The notes beneath the pieces are model-generated. The model ran no database searches, was not told the DNA's origin, and was given only the letters and a program-made list of their open reading frames with translations. A stretch of 64,000 nucleotides of DNA from Roseiarcus sp963833955 (GTDB taxonomy: Bacteria > Pseudomonadota > Alphaproteobacteria > Rhizobiales > Beijerinckiaceae), in assembly GCA_963833955.1 (NCBI GenBank), contig CAWHZY010000015.1, forward strand, positions 62,001-126,000. Direction: 5' to 3'. The first letter of the stretch is position 1, and each line of letters starts with the position of its first letter. The translations under genes were made by a program, and so were the position numbers. Below are positions 35,071 through 43,531 of this stretch, one piece after another.

Positions 35071-36075
35071 TCAGAAATTGAATTGGTCAATGTTGTCCTT
35101 GGTGAACATCAGAGGCTTGCCGTAGACGATCTCGCCTCCCTCGCCGACGGTGTATTCGCCTGCCTTGCCCGCCTTGAATTTCGTGCCGGGCGTTAGGTCC
35201 AGTTTGCCGGCGAGCTTCAGATGCGTCGCATAGGTCGCTAGATATCCGAGCTCTTCTGGATCCCAGAGCGCGAAGCACTTTTCCGACCCGTCCTTGAGAT
35301 AGCTTTTGATCGCACTCGGAAGGGCGAAGCCGGTCGAAAACACCTTGCCGACATGGCCGCTCGCCGAGATAGCGCGCGCGCCCGACGGAGCGCTGACAGC
35401 CGAAGACGAAATAATGACCTTCAGATCGGGATGGGCCTGCATGAGATTGACCGCGACGTCGTAGCTCTTGGCGTCGTCGTCATTGGCGTATTGCGTGTCC
35501 ACCACCTTGAAGACCTGATATTTCGGATCATCCTTGATGTATTCCTTCATGTACTTGATATGCGCCGTGTGGTTCGGCGCCGTCGGCGAGGCGGCGACGA
35601 AGGCGACCTCGCCGCCGTTCGGCGCGTCGAGCAGGGCGCAGTCCAGCATGGTCTTAGCCGCCTGCTTGTAGGACAGCTGATTGACGAACATGTCGCGCGC
35701 GTCCTGCGCCGCGTCCGCGTCGAACGTCGTCACGGTGACGCCCTTTTTGCGCGCCTGCTTCAGCACCGGGGCAACGGCGTTCAGATCGATCGCGGCGAGT
35801 TCGATCGCGTCCGGCTTCTGCGTCAGAAAGTTCTGTAGCGTCTCAACCTGCAGACTGACGTCCGCATGATCGGCCCCCGCGTAGACGAACTCGTCGCCGA
35901 GTTCGGTCGCGGCAGCCTTCCCGCCTTTGGCCGCGGCCTCAAAGTAGGGGAAGCCAGTCCACTTTGGCGTCATCATGATCTTGAAACCGGAATCCTTGGC
36001 TAAAGCGCCGGAGCCCGCAAGGCCCAGAGCCAGAGCCATTCCCGCCCCGGCGAGCCATGTCGCGTGCAACTTCAT
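35071..36075 (-). CDS. Sugar ABC transporter substrate-binding protein (CUT2 type)
   Basis: A 334-residue periplasmic binding protein. Signal peptide LHATWLAGAGMALALGLAGS, then ALAKDSGFKIMMTPKWTGFP, EFVYAGADHADVSLQVETLQ, FLTQKPDAIELAAIDLNAVA, and VTTFDADAAQDARDMFVNQL, all typical of the RbsB/LsrB fold. It is encoded last in a four-gene minus-strand unit after the ATPase and two permeases. That gene order, and the fold with two different permeases, resembles AI-2 (Lsr) and rhamnose importers; the ligand is not determined. Confidence 0.9.
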   Translation of the reverse strand: MKLHATWLAGAGMALALGLAGSGALAKDSGFKIMMTPKWTGFPYFEAAAKGGKAAATELGDEFVYAGADHADVSLQVETLQNFLTQKPDAIELAAIDLNAVAPVLKQARKKGVTVTTFDADAAQDARDMFVNQLSYKQAAKTMLDCALLDAPNGGEVAFVAASPTAPNHTAHIKYMKEYIKDDPKYQVFKVVDTQYANDDDAKSYDVAVNLMQAHPDLKVIISSSAVSAPSGARAISASGHVGKVFSTGFALPSAIKSYLKDGSEKCFALWDPEELGYLATYATHLKLAGKLDLTPGTKFKAGKAGEYTVGEGGEIVYGKPLMFTKDNIDQFNF

Positions 36076-36153
36076 CGTTTCCTCCTCCTTCGTTGCTATG
36101 AGGATCGCACGTCGCGTCCTGCGCGTGCAATCATTTGCGTCCGCTCGACTTCT

Positions 36154-37134
36154 TCAATTCGAGGCAACCGCCTGTCGAGAGAACGCAAACCTGTAACCGC
36201 GGGCGACGCCGCGGAAAAGAATGGGACGCAGGACGCCGACGATCAAGAGGGCGCCGAGCACAATCGTCTGCGTTGGCCCGGGAACGTTGGCGAGGCCCAT
36301 GCCATTCCGCATCGTGCCGAGCAGGAAGAGCGCCAGGACCACGCCGAAGATGGCCCCGCGACCGCCGTTGATGTCGAGGCCGCCGAGGACGACGGCGGTG
36401 ACCACGAACAGGATCGCGCCGTCGGCGTTATCGCCGCGCGCGGATCCGTATTGGCCGATCCAGACGAGCGCCGCGACGCCGGCAAGCGCCCCCGCCAGCG
36501 TATAGGCCTGGATCTTGATGCGGGCGACATCGATGCCCGCGGCCCAGGACGCCTCCTTGTTCAGTCCGATGGCATAGCAGCGGCGGCCGAAAACGGTGCG
36601 CCGCATGAGAACGCCGACCGCGACCGCGACGAGAAGGAAGAGAATGAACGATATGGGCACGGAGCCGAACGCCTGCTCCGATCCGACATAGAGGTAGGAA
36701 TCGTTGAAATCGGTGTAGCCGGTCTCCGACCCCAGGATGAAGGCGAGGCCGCGAAAAGCTCCCATCGTGCCTAGCGTGACGGCGAGTGAGGGCAAGGCCA
36801 GGCGGGCTACGAGGACGCCGTTCAGAGCCCCGAGCGCCGCGCAGGCTGCAATCACCAGCGGCGTCGCAATCCAGATCGGAACGCCGAAGGCGGAGAACTT
36901 GGAGAACAGCACGGCGCCGAACGCGAGCGTCGAAGCGAGCGAGATGTCGATCTCGCCGAGGATGACCACGACCGCAAGCCCGATGGCTAGGATGCCGGGA
37001 AAGACGAAGTGGCGCGTCGATTCAGCGATTTGGTCGAAGCTCAGGTAGTAGGGGGAAAGATAGGCCGACCACGCCCCCGCCGCCAGCGTCAACACGATGA
37101 GCGTCAGCTCCCACTGCGGCAGCTTGCGCATCAT
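36154..37134 (-). CDS. Sugar ABC transporter permease (CUT2 type)
   Basis: A 326-residue membrane protein with about nine hydrophobic segments: ILAIGLAVVVILGEIDISLA (the GEIDIS variant of the TGGIDLS motif), LPSLAVTLGTMGAFRGLAFI, RRCYAIGLNKEASWAAGIDV and VLGGLDINGGRGAIFGV. I start at ATG 37134, which overlaps the stop of the upstream permease by 4 bases (ATGA); a longer open frame upstream is the wrong phase of that gene. It probably pairs with the other permease as a heterodimer. Confidence 0.9.
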   Translation of the reverse strand: MMRKLPQWELTLIVLTLAAGAWSAYLSPYYLSFDQIAESTRHFVFPGILAIGLAVVVILGEIDISLASTLAFGAVLFSKFSAFGVPIWIATPLVIAACAALGALNGVLVARLALPSLAVTLGTMGAFRGLAFILGSETGYTDFNDSYLYVGSEQAFGSVPISFILFLLVAVAVGVLMRRTVFGRRCYAIGLNKEASWAAGIDVARIKIQAYTLAGALAGVAALVWIGQYGSARGDNADGAILFVVTAVVLGGLDINGGRGAIFGVVLALFLLGTMRNGMGLANVPGPTQTIVLGALLIVGVLRPILFRGVARGYRFAFSRQAVASN

Positions 37135-38168
37135 GGCGATGTCCTGGCGATGCGCCGGCGCACGCGAAGGGTGTTGCGGACCTGCCCGGCGATGATCACG
37201 TCCGCCGTCGCGGCCAGCACAATCGCCGCACCCTGAATGAACATGCGCCAGAACTCCGGGATGCCGAGAAGCACGAGGCCGTTGTCGATCGTCGCGAGCA
37301 CCACAGCGCCGAGCGCGGCGCCGATGACGTTCCCCGAGCCGCCGGCGACGCTGACCCCGCCGATGACCGCCGCCGCAAGCGACGTCAGCTCCCAGCCGGA
37401 GGCGAGGACGACGGTCACAGTCCCCACGCGCGCAGCGTAAAGGAAGCCAGCGAGGCCGCAAAGGACGCCGCCGAGAACATAGGCGAAGAGCACGATGCGC
37501 TGCGTCCTGAGCCCGAAGAAGGCGCTTGCCGAGACGTTCGACCCCACCGCGTACATGCGCCTTCCCAAGGGATAGAAGCGCAGGAACGCCGCCAGGAGAC
37601 AGACGACGATAAAGGCAATGACGACCAAGAGCGGAACGCCGGCGAGCCTCGCCTCCGGAAGCACGTTCATCCATTGAGGAAGGCGGCTCGCTGTGATCTC
37701 CTGCCCGTGCGCATAGACATAGGTCAGACCGCGATAAACCGACATGGTGCCGAGCGTGGCGATCAGCGGAGAGACGCGCCCGTAGGCGACAAGCAGCCCG
37801 TTCAGGGCGCCGAGCGCCGCCCCGATTGCGAGCGGCATCAGCATGAGCAAGGGACCGGCGTCCGGATGGCGGGCGGCGAAATCGGCGGTAAGATAGGCCG
37901 AAAACCCCATGATGGAGCCGACCGAAACGTCGAGGTTTCGGGTGATGAGCACCACCGCCTGCGCCGCCGCCACAATCGCAAGAATGGCCGCGTTGGAAAT
38001 GATCGCGCTGAGGTTTCCGGGCGTGATGAACTGCGGCCGAAGCAGCGTGAACGCCAGTCCGAGCAGAAGCAGAAAGCCGGCGACGCCGCTCACCCGAAAC
38101 TTCAGGGCGAACTGGCCGAAGCCCTTGCGCGCCTCGTCGTTCGGCCCCGCCGCGCCCTCACTGACCAT
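37131..38168 (-). CDS. Sugar ABC transporter permease (CUT2 type)
   Basis: A 345-residue RbsC-like permease: AAQAVVLITRNLDVSVGSIM (ITRNLDVS in place of TGGIDLS), SPLIATLGTMSVYRGLTYVY, RMYAVGSNVSASAFFGLRTQ and LAAAVIGGVSVAGGSGNVIG. It overlaps the ATPase gene by 11 bases. The N-terminus is predicted cytoplasmic, with a hydrophilic stretch of about 25 residues. Intact. Confidence 0.9.
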   Translation of the reverse strand: MVSEGAAGPNDEARKGFGQFALKFRVSGVAGFLLLLGLAFTLLRPQFITPGNLSAIISNAAILAIVAAAQAVVLITRNLDVSVGSIMGFSAYLTADFAARHPDAGPLLMLMPLAIGAALGALNGLLVAYGRVSPLIATLGTMSVYRGLTYVYAHGQEITASRLPQWMNVLPEARLAGVPLLVVIAFIVVCLLAAFLRFYPLGRRMYAVGSNVSASAFFGLRTQRIVLFAYVLGGVLCGLAGFLYAARVGTVTVVLASGWELTSLAAAVIGGVSVAGGSGNVIGAALGAVVLATIDNGLVLLGIPEFWRMFIQGAAIVLAATADVIIAGQVRNTLRVRRRIARTSP

Positions 38169-39684
38169 GCGCGCCGTCCGGGGTGTTTCGGGTGGCGGCC
38201 ATCATCACGGTCTCCTGATCGACAGAGGCCGCGTCCATTTCCGCGACGAGCTCGCCTTCGGCGATGACGAGAATCCGGTCCGAGACGCCGAGCACTTCCG
38301 GCAGGTCCGAGGAAATGACGAGGACGGCCAATCCCTCATCGGCGAGCTCGGCGATTATGCGGTGAATCTGCGCCTTCGACCCGATGTCCACCCCGTGCGT
38401 CGGCTCGTCGAGGATGAGCACTTTGGGTTTCGTCGACAACCAACGGGCAAATGCGACCTTCTGCCGGTTGCCGCCGGACAGATCGGAGACCAGTTGGTCG
38501 ATGCCAGTCGTGCGGACGTGATAGGTCTCGACCGCCTCGGAGGCGATCTTCCGCCCCGACGCCTCGTCGATGAAGCCGAGTTTCGCGAGCCGATCCAGGA
38601 TCGGCAATGTGACATTGTCGGCGATCGGCGCCGACATGATGAGGCCCAGTCCGTCGCGATCCTCGGGAAGATAGGCGAGTCCGAGAGCCAGCATCTGCTT
38701 TGGGCTGCGCGGCGTGACCGGAACGCCGTCAATGGCGATGCGGCCCGCGGTCGGCGGTGAAAGGCCGAAACAAGCCTGCGCGATCTCGGAGCGGCCGGAC
38801 CCGACGAGCCCGGCCATGCCGACGATCTCGCCTGCCCGAAGCGCGAACGTGACGTTCGAGAAGGCGCCATCCCTGGTCAGTCCGTCGACGCGCAGAACTT
38901 CCCGGCCGGGTGTTCGCTTCGTGCGCTCGGCGAACATGCCTTCGAGCGGGCGGCCGACCATCATGCGAACGATCTCCGTCCGCGTCACGTCCGCGGCGGG
39001 CCGCGTCGCCACATGCCGTCCGTCGCGCAAGACGGTGACCGTGTCCGCGATGAGCGTTAGTTCCTCGAGCCTGTGCGTGATGAACAGGATCGCGGTTCCG
39101 TGCTGGCGCAGGTCACGCACGATGCGGAAGAGCTTCTCCGCCTCCGCCGGCGTAAGCGACGAGGTCGGTTCGTCTAGGATCAAGAGTTGCGGGTTAGCGG
39201 CCAACGCACGAGCGATCTCGACGAACTGGAGTTCAGCAACGGAAAGCTCGGCGATAAGCGCGCGCGGGTCGATCGCGACGCCAATTCTGGCCAGCGCTTG
39301 GCGCGCTTGCGCGACGACGGCCCTGCGGTCGACGACACCAAGGGCCGTCGTTGGCGTCGCGCCCATGCTGATGTTCTCCGCGACGTCAAGGTGCGGGAAT
39401 AGCTTCGGATCCTGATAGACCGCAGCGACACCTCCGCGACGCGCCTCGACGGGGGTAACGAAGCGCGTAGGCTTACCGTCCAGTTCGATGTGTCCTGAGC
39501 TCGGCTCAAGGATACCGGTGACGATCTTGACCAAAGTTGACTTGCCAGCGCCATTCTCCCCGACCAGCGCGTGAACTTGGCCGCGCCTGACGCTAAAGCT
39601 GACATCCGAAAGCGCGTTCGCGGCGCCAAAGGTTTTTGTGATGCCGGCGACCCGCAACACCGGAACACCATCCGGCGGGGTCAT
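38158..39684 (-). CDS. Sugar ABC transporter ATP-binding protein (CUT2 type)
   Basis: A 508-residue tandem ATPase. First domain: Walker A VGENGAGKSTLVKIVTGIL, signature LSVAELQFVEIARALA, Walker B LLILDEPTSSLTPAEA. Second domain: GLVGSGRSEIAQACFG, signature LSGGNRQKVAFARWL, LILDEPTHGVDIGSK. This is the RbsA/MglA layout. It is the first gene of the minus-strand importer unit and overlaps the next permease. The start has only a weak Shine-Dalgarno, so start choice is tentative, but the N-terminus (VLRVAGITKTFGAANALSDV) is normal. Confidence 0.92.
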   Translation of the reverse strand: MTPPDGVPVLRVAGITKTFGAANALSDVSFSVRRGQVHALVGENGAGKSTLVKIVTGILEPSSGHIELDGKPTRFVTPVEARRGGVAAVYQDPKLFPHLDVAENISMGATPTTALGVVDRRAVVAQARQALARIGVAIDPRALIAELSVAELQFVEIARALAANPQLLILDEPTSSLTPAEAEKLFRIVRDLRQHGTAILFITHRLEELTLIADTVTVLRDGRHVATRPAADVTRTEIVRMMVGRPLEGMFAERTKRTPGREVLRVDGLTRDGAFSNVTFALRAGEIVGMAGLVGSGRSEIAQACFGLSPPTAGRIAIDGVPVTPRSPKQMLALGLAYLPEDRDGLGLIMSAPIADNVTLPILDRLAKLGFIDEASGRKIASEAVETYHVRTTGIDQLVSDLSGGNRQKVAFARWLSTKPKVLILDEPTHGVDIGSKAQIHRIIAELADEGLAVLVISSDLPEVLGVSDRILVIAEGELVAEMDAASVDQETVMMAATRNTPDGAHGQ

Positions 39685-39991
39685 GTCGACGAATATCCAC
39701 CGTACGCGCGGAGGGCGCCAAGCCTCGACGACCCGCCGACCATAGTTCCTCCCGACCCGATCGATTCTCGATCCGCGACGAGCTCTTCATAGCCAGTCTC
39801 AGGGGCTAAGGACAAGACCCGCAAACTTCGTCGACCGTCGCGGCCCCCCTGGCGCCTTCAAGACTTGCACGGCGATCGCGCTCGTGCCCTATGAGACGGG
39901 TGCGGCCGCCCTCATCTCTTGATCCACGCTGCGCCGAAGACAAGCGCTGTTGGCGGCGGCGACGGGCTTTAGGAGCGAGACGACGAATCCC
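39685..39991. other. Divergent intergenic region upstream of the sugar importer
   Basis: About 300 bases between the minus-strand sugar importer and a plus-strand membrane protein. No gene recognised. Promoters for both directions are expected here; I see no clear operator. Confidence 0.35.
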
Positions 39992-40777
39992 ATGCATCCT
40001 CTCTATCGGGCAATCTTCGTCGCGGCGATCACGTTTGGCGCGAGCGTCGTCGGCATGCTTCTGCAATGGGAAGTGCCGGCCGATGTGCTGACGGCGTCCA
40101 AGGGCTCGGTCGGTGCGATGGTCGGGCTCGTCACGCTCCTGCTCGCGCTCGTCCTCGGCCTCCTCGTCTTCACCGCCTTCTCGGTCTTTACGACCCAGCG
40201 CGACGAAGCCTATTCGCTTGGACCGATGGTGGCCGAGGTCGATCTCGCGCTTGAACTTTACGGTCCCGAAGCGGCCGCGGGCCGCGCGGGCCTGCGCGGA
40301 GCCCTCCAACGTTCGCGAGCGCGCTTCTTCGGCGATTCGCAGCGCGGGCCGCAGCCGTTCACGTTCGAGGAGATGCGGACGATATTTCTGAGCCAAAACA
40401 GTTTTTTCGATCGCCTGAAACCCGAGACCGACGCACAGAAGGGGCTTTTGGCCACCGCCCGGGATCAGGTCAGAAAACTCGCCGACACGCAGATGCTGAT
40501 GGCGCGCCAACTGGCCAATCCGTTCCCGCCCCATGTTCTGACCGTGGTCATCTGCTGGGCCTCGGCGCTTTTTCTCGGCAACGGCCTCGTGGCGGCGACA
40601 AATCCGGTGAGCGTGCTGGCGCATCTCGCGGGCGCAGTCTCCATCGGAATCGCGATCTTTCTCATCCTCGAGCTCAGCCATCCCTATACGGGCCTGATCC
40701 GACTTTCGCCCGACGGGATCGACCGGGTGCTCGAGATTCTGAGCCAGACCGAGAAGAGAGAGACGCCCGCGAGCTAG
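39992..40777 (+). CDS. DUF4239-like (bestrophin-like) membrane protein
   Basis: About 261 residues with two hydrophobic segments near the N-terminus (IFVAAITFGASVVGMLL and VGLVTLLLALVLGLLVFTAF) and two near the C-terminus (VLTVVICWASALFLGNGLVA and HLAGAVSIGIAIFLILEL), flanking a soluble central region of about 100 residues. This arrangement fits the DUF4239/bestrophin-like family. Such proteins are uncharacterised; an ion channel role is a guess from the fold name. The start is uncertain between 39950 and 39992; I prefer the ATG giving MHPLYRAIF. Confidence 0.65.
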   Translation: MHPLYRAIFVAAITFGASVVGMLLQWEVPADVLTASKGSVGAMVGLVTLLLALVLGLLVFTAFSVFTTQRDEAYSLGPMVAEVDLALELYGPEAAAGRAGLRGALQRSRARFFGDSQRGPQPFTFEEMRTIFLSQNSFFDRLKPETDAQKGLLATARDQVRKLADTQMLMARQLANPFPPHVLTVVICWASALFLGNGLVAATNPVSVLAHLAGAVSIGIAIFLILELSHPYTGLIRLSPDGIDRVLEILSQTEKRETPAS

Positions 40778-40959
40778 GCGAGAAATGCGCGTGACCTGCC
40801 GGCGTTCGCCATGCATGCTCGCAGCCGTCCTGGCTCTCATGGGCCGTCGGCGGACCCTCGCCGCGGCGAGCCTCGCGACAAGATCCAGTCCCGGCGATCT
40901 CATCGGCGCGAATCGCGGGACTTGAGAAACGAGGCCGTTCCGGAGCGGGATGCGGGCGC

Positions 40960-41280
40960 ATGGACGAGATCGAACGGCTCGAGCTTCGCATCGAGGAAAC
41001 GCGCGAGGCGATCGCGCGCAGCCGAAGGCTCAGGCTCGTCGGCCTCGCGTCAGCCGTGATTGGACCGGCGCTGATCGCCGGCTTTGTTCTCGGGCTTGTC
41101 GACTATTCGCCAACCCGCGTCATTGTCGCCTTCGCCCTTGCCATCGGGGGCATGGTGCTCATGGGCTCAAGCCGTTCCAGCACCGAGGAGTTGGAGCGTG
41201 CCCTGAAGCGGACTGAGGCCGAGCGAATGGCGGCGATCGACGCGCTCGAACTCGTTCAAGTTGGCGATGGGAAGGGCTGA
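40960..41280 (+). CDS. Small coiled-coil membrane protein of unknown function
   Basis: A 106-residue protein: N-terminal amphipathic helix MDEIERLELRIEETREAI, two hydrophobic segments (LVGLASAVIGPALIAGFVLG and VIVAFALAIGGMVLMGSS), then a second coiled coil (STEELERALKRTEAERMAAI). I do not recognise a family. The symmetric layout of helix, two membrane segments and helix would place both coiled coils on the cytoplasmic side. Same strand as the DUF4239-like gene 180 bases upstream, and followed by a terminator hairpin. Confidence 0.6.
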   Translation: MDEIERLELRIEETREAIARSRRLRLVGLASAVIGPALIAGFVLGLVDYSPTRVIVAFALAIGGMVLMGSSRSSTEELERALKRTEAERMAAIDALELVQVGDGKG

Positions 41281-41400
41281 GCGACCACGTCAACGCTGAC
41301 GAACGGCCCTCGCCGCATCTGACGAGGGCGGAAGTCTGGCGCAGATTGCATTTGGGTCCGCCAGGCCCTTGTAGCCGCGGTCCATAGCCCGTCGTGAGAC

Positions 41401-41423
41401 GGGCGTTCTTCCGAACGCCCTTT
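41401..41423 (+). terminator. Possible rho-independent terminator
   Basis: A perfect 8-base stem (GGGCGTTC/GAACGCCC) with a TTCC loop followed by TTT lies about 120 bases after the small membrane protein gene. The T-run is short, so termination may be weak. It also faces the 3' end of the convergent SDR gene. Confidence 0.5.
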
Positions 41424-41490
41424 GGAGCGCGGCCGGCGCGGTCCGCGACCGCGCCTACAGCGCCCGAATTCGACGGGATTGCAATCTGCT

Positions 41491-42270
41491 CTAAGTGATC
41501 GAATAGCCGCCATCGATGACCAGCACCGTCCCGGTGACGAAGTTCGCCAGGGGCGACGAAAGGAAGAGCGCTCCGCCCGCGACCTCCGCCGGGTTTCCCC
41601 ATCTCTTCATCGCGGTTCGGCCGGCGATTTGAGCGTTTCGCTCCGGGTCGTCGCGCAGCGCCTGCGTAAGCGGTGTCGCGATCCAGCCGGGCGCGATGGC
41701 GTTGACGCGGATTCCGTCTCCCGAATAGGCGATCGCGAGAGATTTGGTGAGTTGGACGACACCGCCCTTCGAGGCGGAATAGGCCGGGACAAGGCCGCCG
41801 CCGAAGAAGGACAGCATCGAGGCGGTGTTGACGATGGTGCCGCCGCCTTCGGCCAATTTCGGGCGCGCGGCTGCGCAGACGCGCATCGACCCCGTCAGAT
41901 TGATGTCGACCACATCGGCGAAAACTTCAGGCTCGAGTTCCTGACCGCGTCGGATCACGCCGGCGCAGTTCACGACATGGTGGAGCCGCGACAGAGCCTC
42001 GATGAGCGCGCTGACGGCTTTGCCGTCCCGCACGTCGAGCGTCGCGAACCGCGCCCCCTTAAGCGCGGGCGCTTGGCTCGCAGCGTGGATCTCGGCGTCC
42101 GTGGCGCCTGTCGCAAGCACGTCGGCGCCCAGTGCGAGAAAGCCTTCCGCGATCGCCGCGCCGATGCCCGAGGTTCCGCCGGTGACGAGAACCTGGCGCC
42201 CCTGAAAGAGATCGGGTCTGAGCGCATCGGCCGCTTTCAGAGATCCTTCAGCGAATGAACTGGTCGACAT
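41491..42270 (-). CDS. SDR family oxidoreductase
   Basis: About 259 residues: QVLVTGGTSGIGAAIAEGFL (cofactor motif), VVNCAGVIRRGQELEPEV, IVNTASMLSFFGG (catalytic Ser), YSASKGGVVQLTKSLAI (Tyr and Lys), VLVIDGGYSIT at the C-terminus. The likely start ATG 42270 overlaps the upstream cupin gene by 23 bases, so both are in one unit. The order cupin then SDR and the nearby uronate genes suggest a sugar-acid or hydroxyacid dehydrogenase (for example acting on 2-keto-3-deoxy-sugar acids), but the substrate is not evident. Confidence 0.85.
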   Translation of the reverse strand: MSTSSFAEGSLKAADALRPDLFQGRQVLVTGGTSGIGAAIAEGFLALGADVLATGATDAEIHAASQAPALKGARFATLDVRDGKAVSALIEALSRLHHVVNCAGVIRRGQELEPEVFADVVDINLTGSMRVCAAARPKLAEGGGTIVNTASMLSFFGGGLVPAYSASKGGVVQLTKSLAIAYSGDGIRVNAIAPGWIATPLTQALRDDPERNAQIAGRTAMKRWGNPAEVAGGALFLSSPLANFVTGTVLVIDGGYSIT

Positions 42271-42775
42271 AATCCGCGCCCAGACCAACCTTCACATAGT
42301 GCTCACGACAAAGATCGATCTTCGTGAAAACGTCCTCGAATCCGAGCGGCTCTCCGTAGGCGTCGCAATAGTACATGATGCCGTTGACCTGGAAGTAGGT
42401 GATCATCTCCTCGACATCGTCGGGAACGACGAGCGTGTGAGTCTCCCCCGGCGGCTCGAACACGTAACTGCCTTCCTCAGCGACCCAGTCGTGTTCCAGA
42501 TAGCGCCAGCGTCCCTTGAGCACGAGGCCGTGCACGGCCTGGGGATGGCGGTGGCGGCTCAGCACGCCGGACTTGCGCACTTTGAGGAGGTTCATCCAAT
42601 ACCCCTGCGACCGGTTGAGGCAGAGCGGGCGGAACCACACGTTCTCGCCCTGGGGCACCCAGACGCGCTCGTCGACGGGGATCGCGTGCGGAACCACGAG
42701 GTCCGGCAGCGTCTCCTTTGGCATCGGATACTGGTAGGGCATTCGCGGATTGGGATCGATTTTCATTGGCGGCAT
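42248..42775 (-). CDS. Cupin protein, 2,4'-dihydroxyacetophenone dioxygenase-like
   Basis: About 175 residues forming one cupin barrel. Motif 1 includes SGVLSRHRHPQAVHGLVLKG (metal His residues), motif 2 YVFEPPGETHTLVVPDDVEE, with VWVPQGENVWFRPLCLNRSQ ahead. This pattern matches the cupin family that includes 2,4'-dihydroxyacetophenone dioxygenase and ChrR-type anti-sigma cupins. Iron or another divalent metal is expected. Start ATG 42775 (MPPMKIDPNPR) has AGGAC upstream; 42766 is an alternative. Function in this locus is unknown; sugar-acid isomerisation is also possible. Confidence 0.78.
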   Translation of the reverse strand: MPPMKIDPNPRMPYQYPMPKETLPDLVVPHAIPVDERVWVPQGENVWFRPLCLNRSQGYWMNLLKVRKSGVLSRHRHPQAVHGLVLKGRWRYLEHDWVAEEGSYVFEPPGETHTLVVPDDVEEMITYFQVNGIMYYCDAYGEPLGFEDVFTKIDLCREHYVKVGLGADYVDQFIR

Positions 42776-43010
42776 TTGCGGGTCCTGAAAGGGTGCGCGA
42801 AGGCGGCGGCGCATGCGGACGACCGCCGATGATAGCCGACGCGCTTACTCGTCCGGGCGTGACCAGAGATTCTGGATCGTGTTCACGTTCTCCCTGCGTC
42901 ACCAGCCGGCCTTTGACAAGACAATTGCCGTCCGGGCAGTCCGGTTTCTCGCCCTTGGCGATAGGACGGCCTGTGGAATGGCCTCCCTCGCGTGGGCGTA
43001 GGCGTCACAG
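42776..43010. other. Non-coding spacer before the sugar-binding protein remnant
   Basis: No gene recognised. The stretch lies between the cupin gene start and the 3' side of the minus-strand pseudogene and probably contains the promoter of the cupin-SDR unit. Confidence 0.3.
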
Positions 43011-43454
43011 CAGGCGCGCCGACATCGACATATCGCCGCCGACATGGACGGTGGGCTTCGTCGTCTTCTACTGGCGGTCGAATGTGATGAAGGGAATGTT
43101 CGCGGCCTTGGCGGCGCGGATCGATGCGGCGATCGCCGAAGCGTCTTCCGGGCGGGCGACAATGGGGTTCACGTTCTGGTTGATCAGGTCTTCGATATTG
43201 GAGGCTTGGCGGGACGGGCTGGCGGGACGGGCTGGCGTCCGCGACATTGATCAGCCATCTGAAGTTCACGCCGGCAGCTTCCCCTTGGATCTTGCCTTCG
43301 GAGGGCATGTATTCCTGCCGCTTGACGGGAAAAGGTTCGGCGCATACGCGAAAAGGAAGCCGCGCAACGTCGCCGCGATCGCGAGCACGAGGGCTATGCC
43401 GATGAGCCGTTGCCTGGCGATCCCTCCCTCGTGGGCGAGGACAATCGCGCCCAT
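43011..43454 (-). pseudogene. Sugar ABC substrate-binding protein remnant
   Basis: The minus strand reads RQRLIGIALVLAIAATLRGF like a signal peptide, then in other frames EGKIQGEAAGVNFRW and LINVADASPSRQ. Next come SNIEDLINQNVNPIVARPED, ASAIAASIRAAKAANIPF and ITFDRQ, then TAG and VHVGGDMSMSARL. These are RbsB-like binding-protein pieces. A 13-base tandem duplication (43208-43220 and 43221-43233) shifts the frame in the middle, a stop follows DRQ, and the C-terminal domain is missing. It is the third CUT2 binding protein in the window and clearly dead. It sits directly upstream of, and divergent from, the GntR regulator. Confidence 0.8.
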
Positions 43455-43518
43455 TGCAACCTCCCCACTGGACTCAAACGGCCCCAGTCGCGCTTGTCTT
43501 GTCAGCTGGCCTAAAATG

Positions 43519-43531
43519 TTACATATTACAT
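43519..43531 (+). promoter_or_regulatory. TTACAT direct repeat at the GntR gene start
   Basis: TTACAT occurs twice with one base between (43519-43524 and 43526-43531), in an AT-rich patch overlapping the ATG at 43530. It could be an operator for autoregulation or part of the promoter. Only the sequence pattern supports it. Confidence 0.3.

Noticed and set aside
37135..37674. Extension of the second sugar permease to a 506-residue protein
   Set aside because: The extra 180 residues are the wrong phase of the upstream permease; ATG 37134 with the ATGA overlap gives the normal length.
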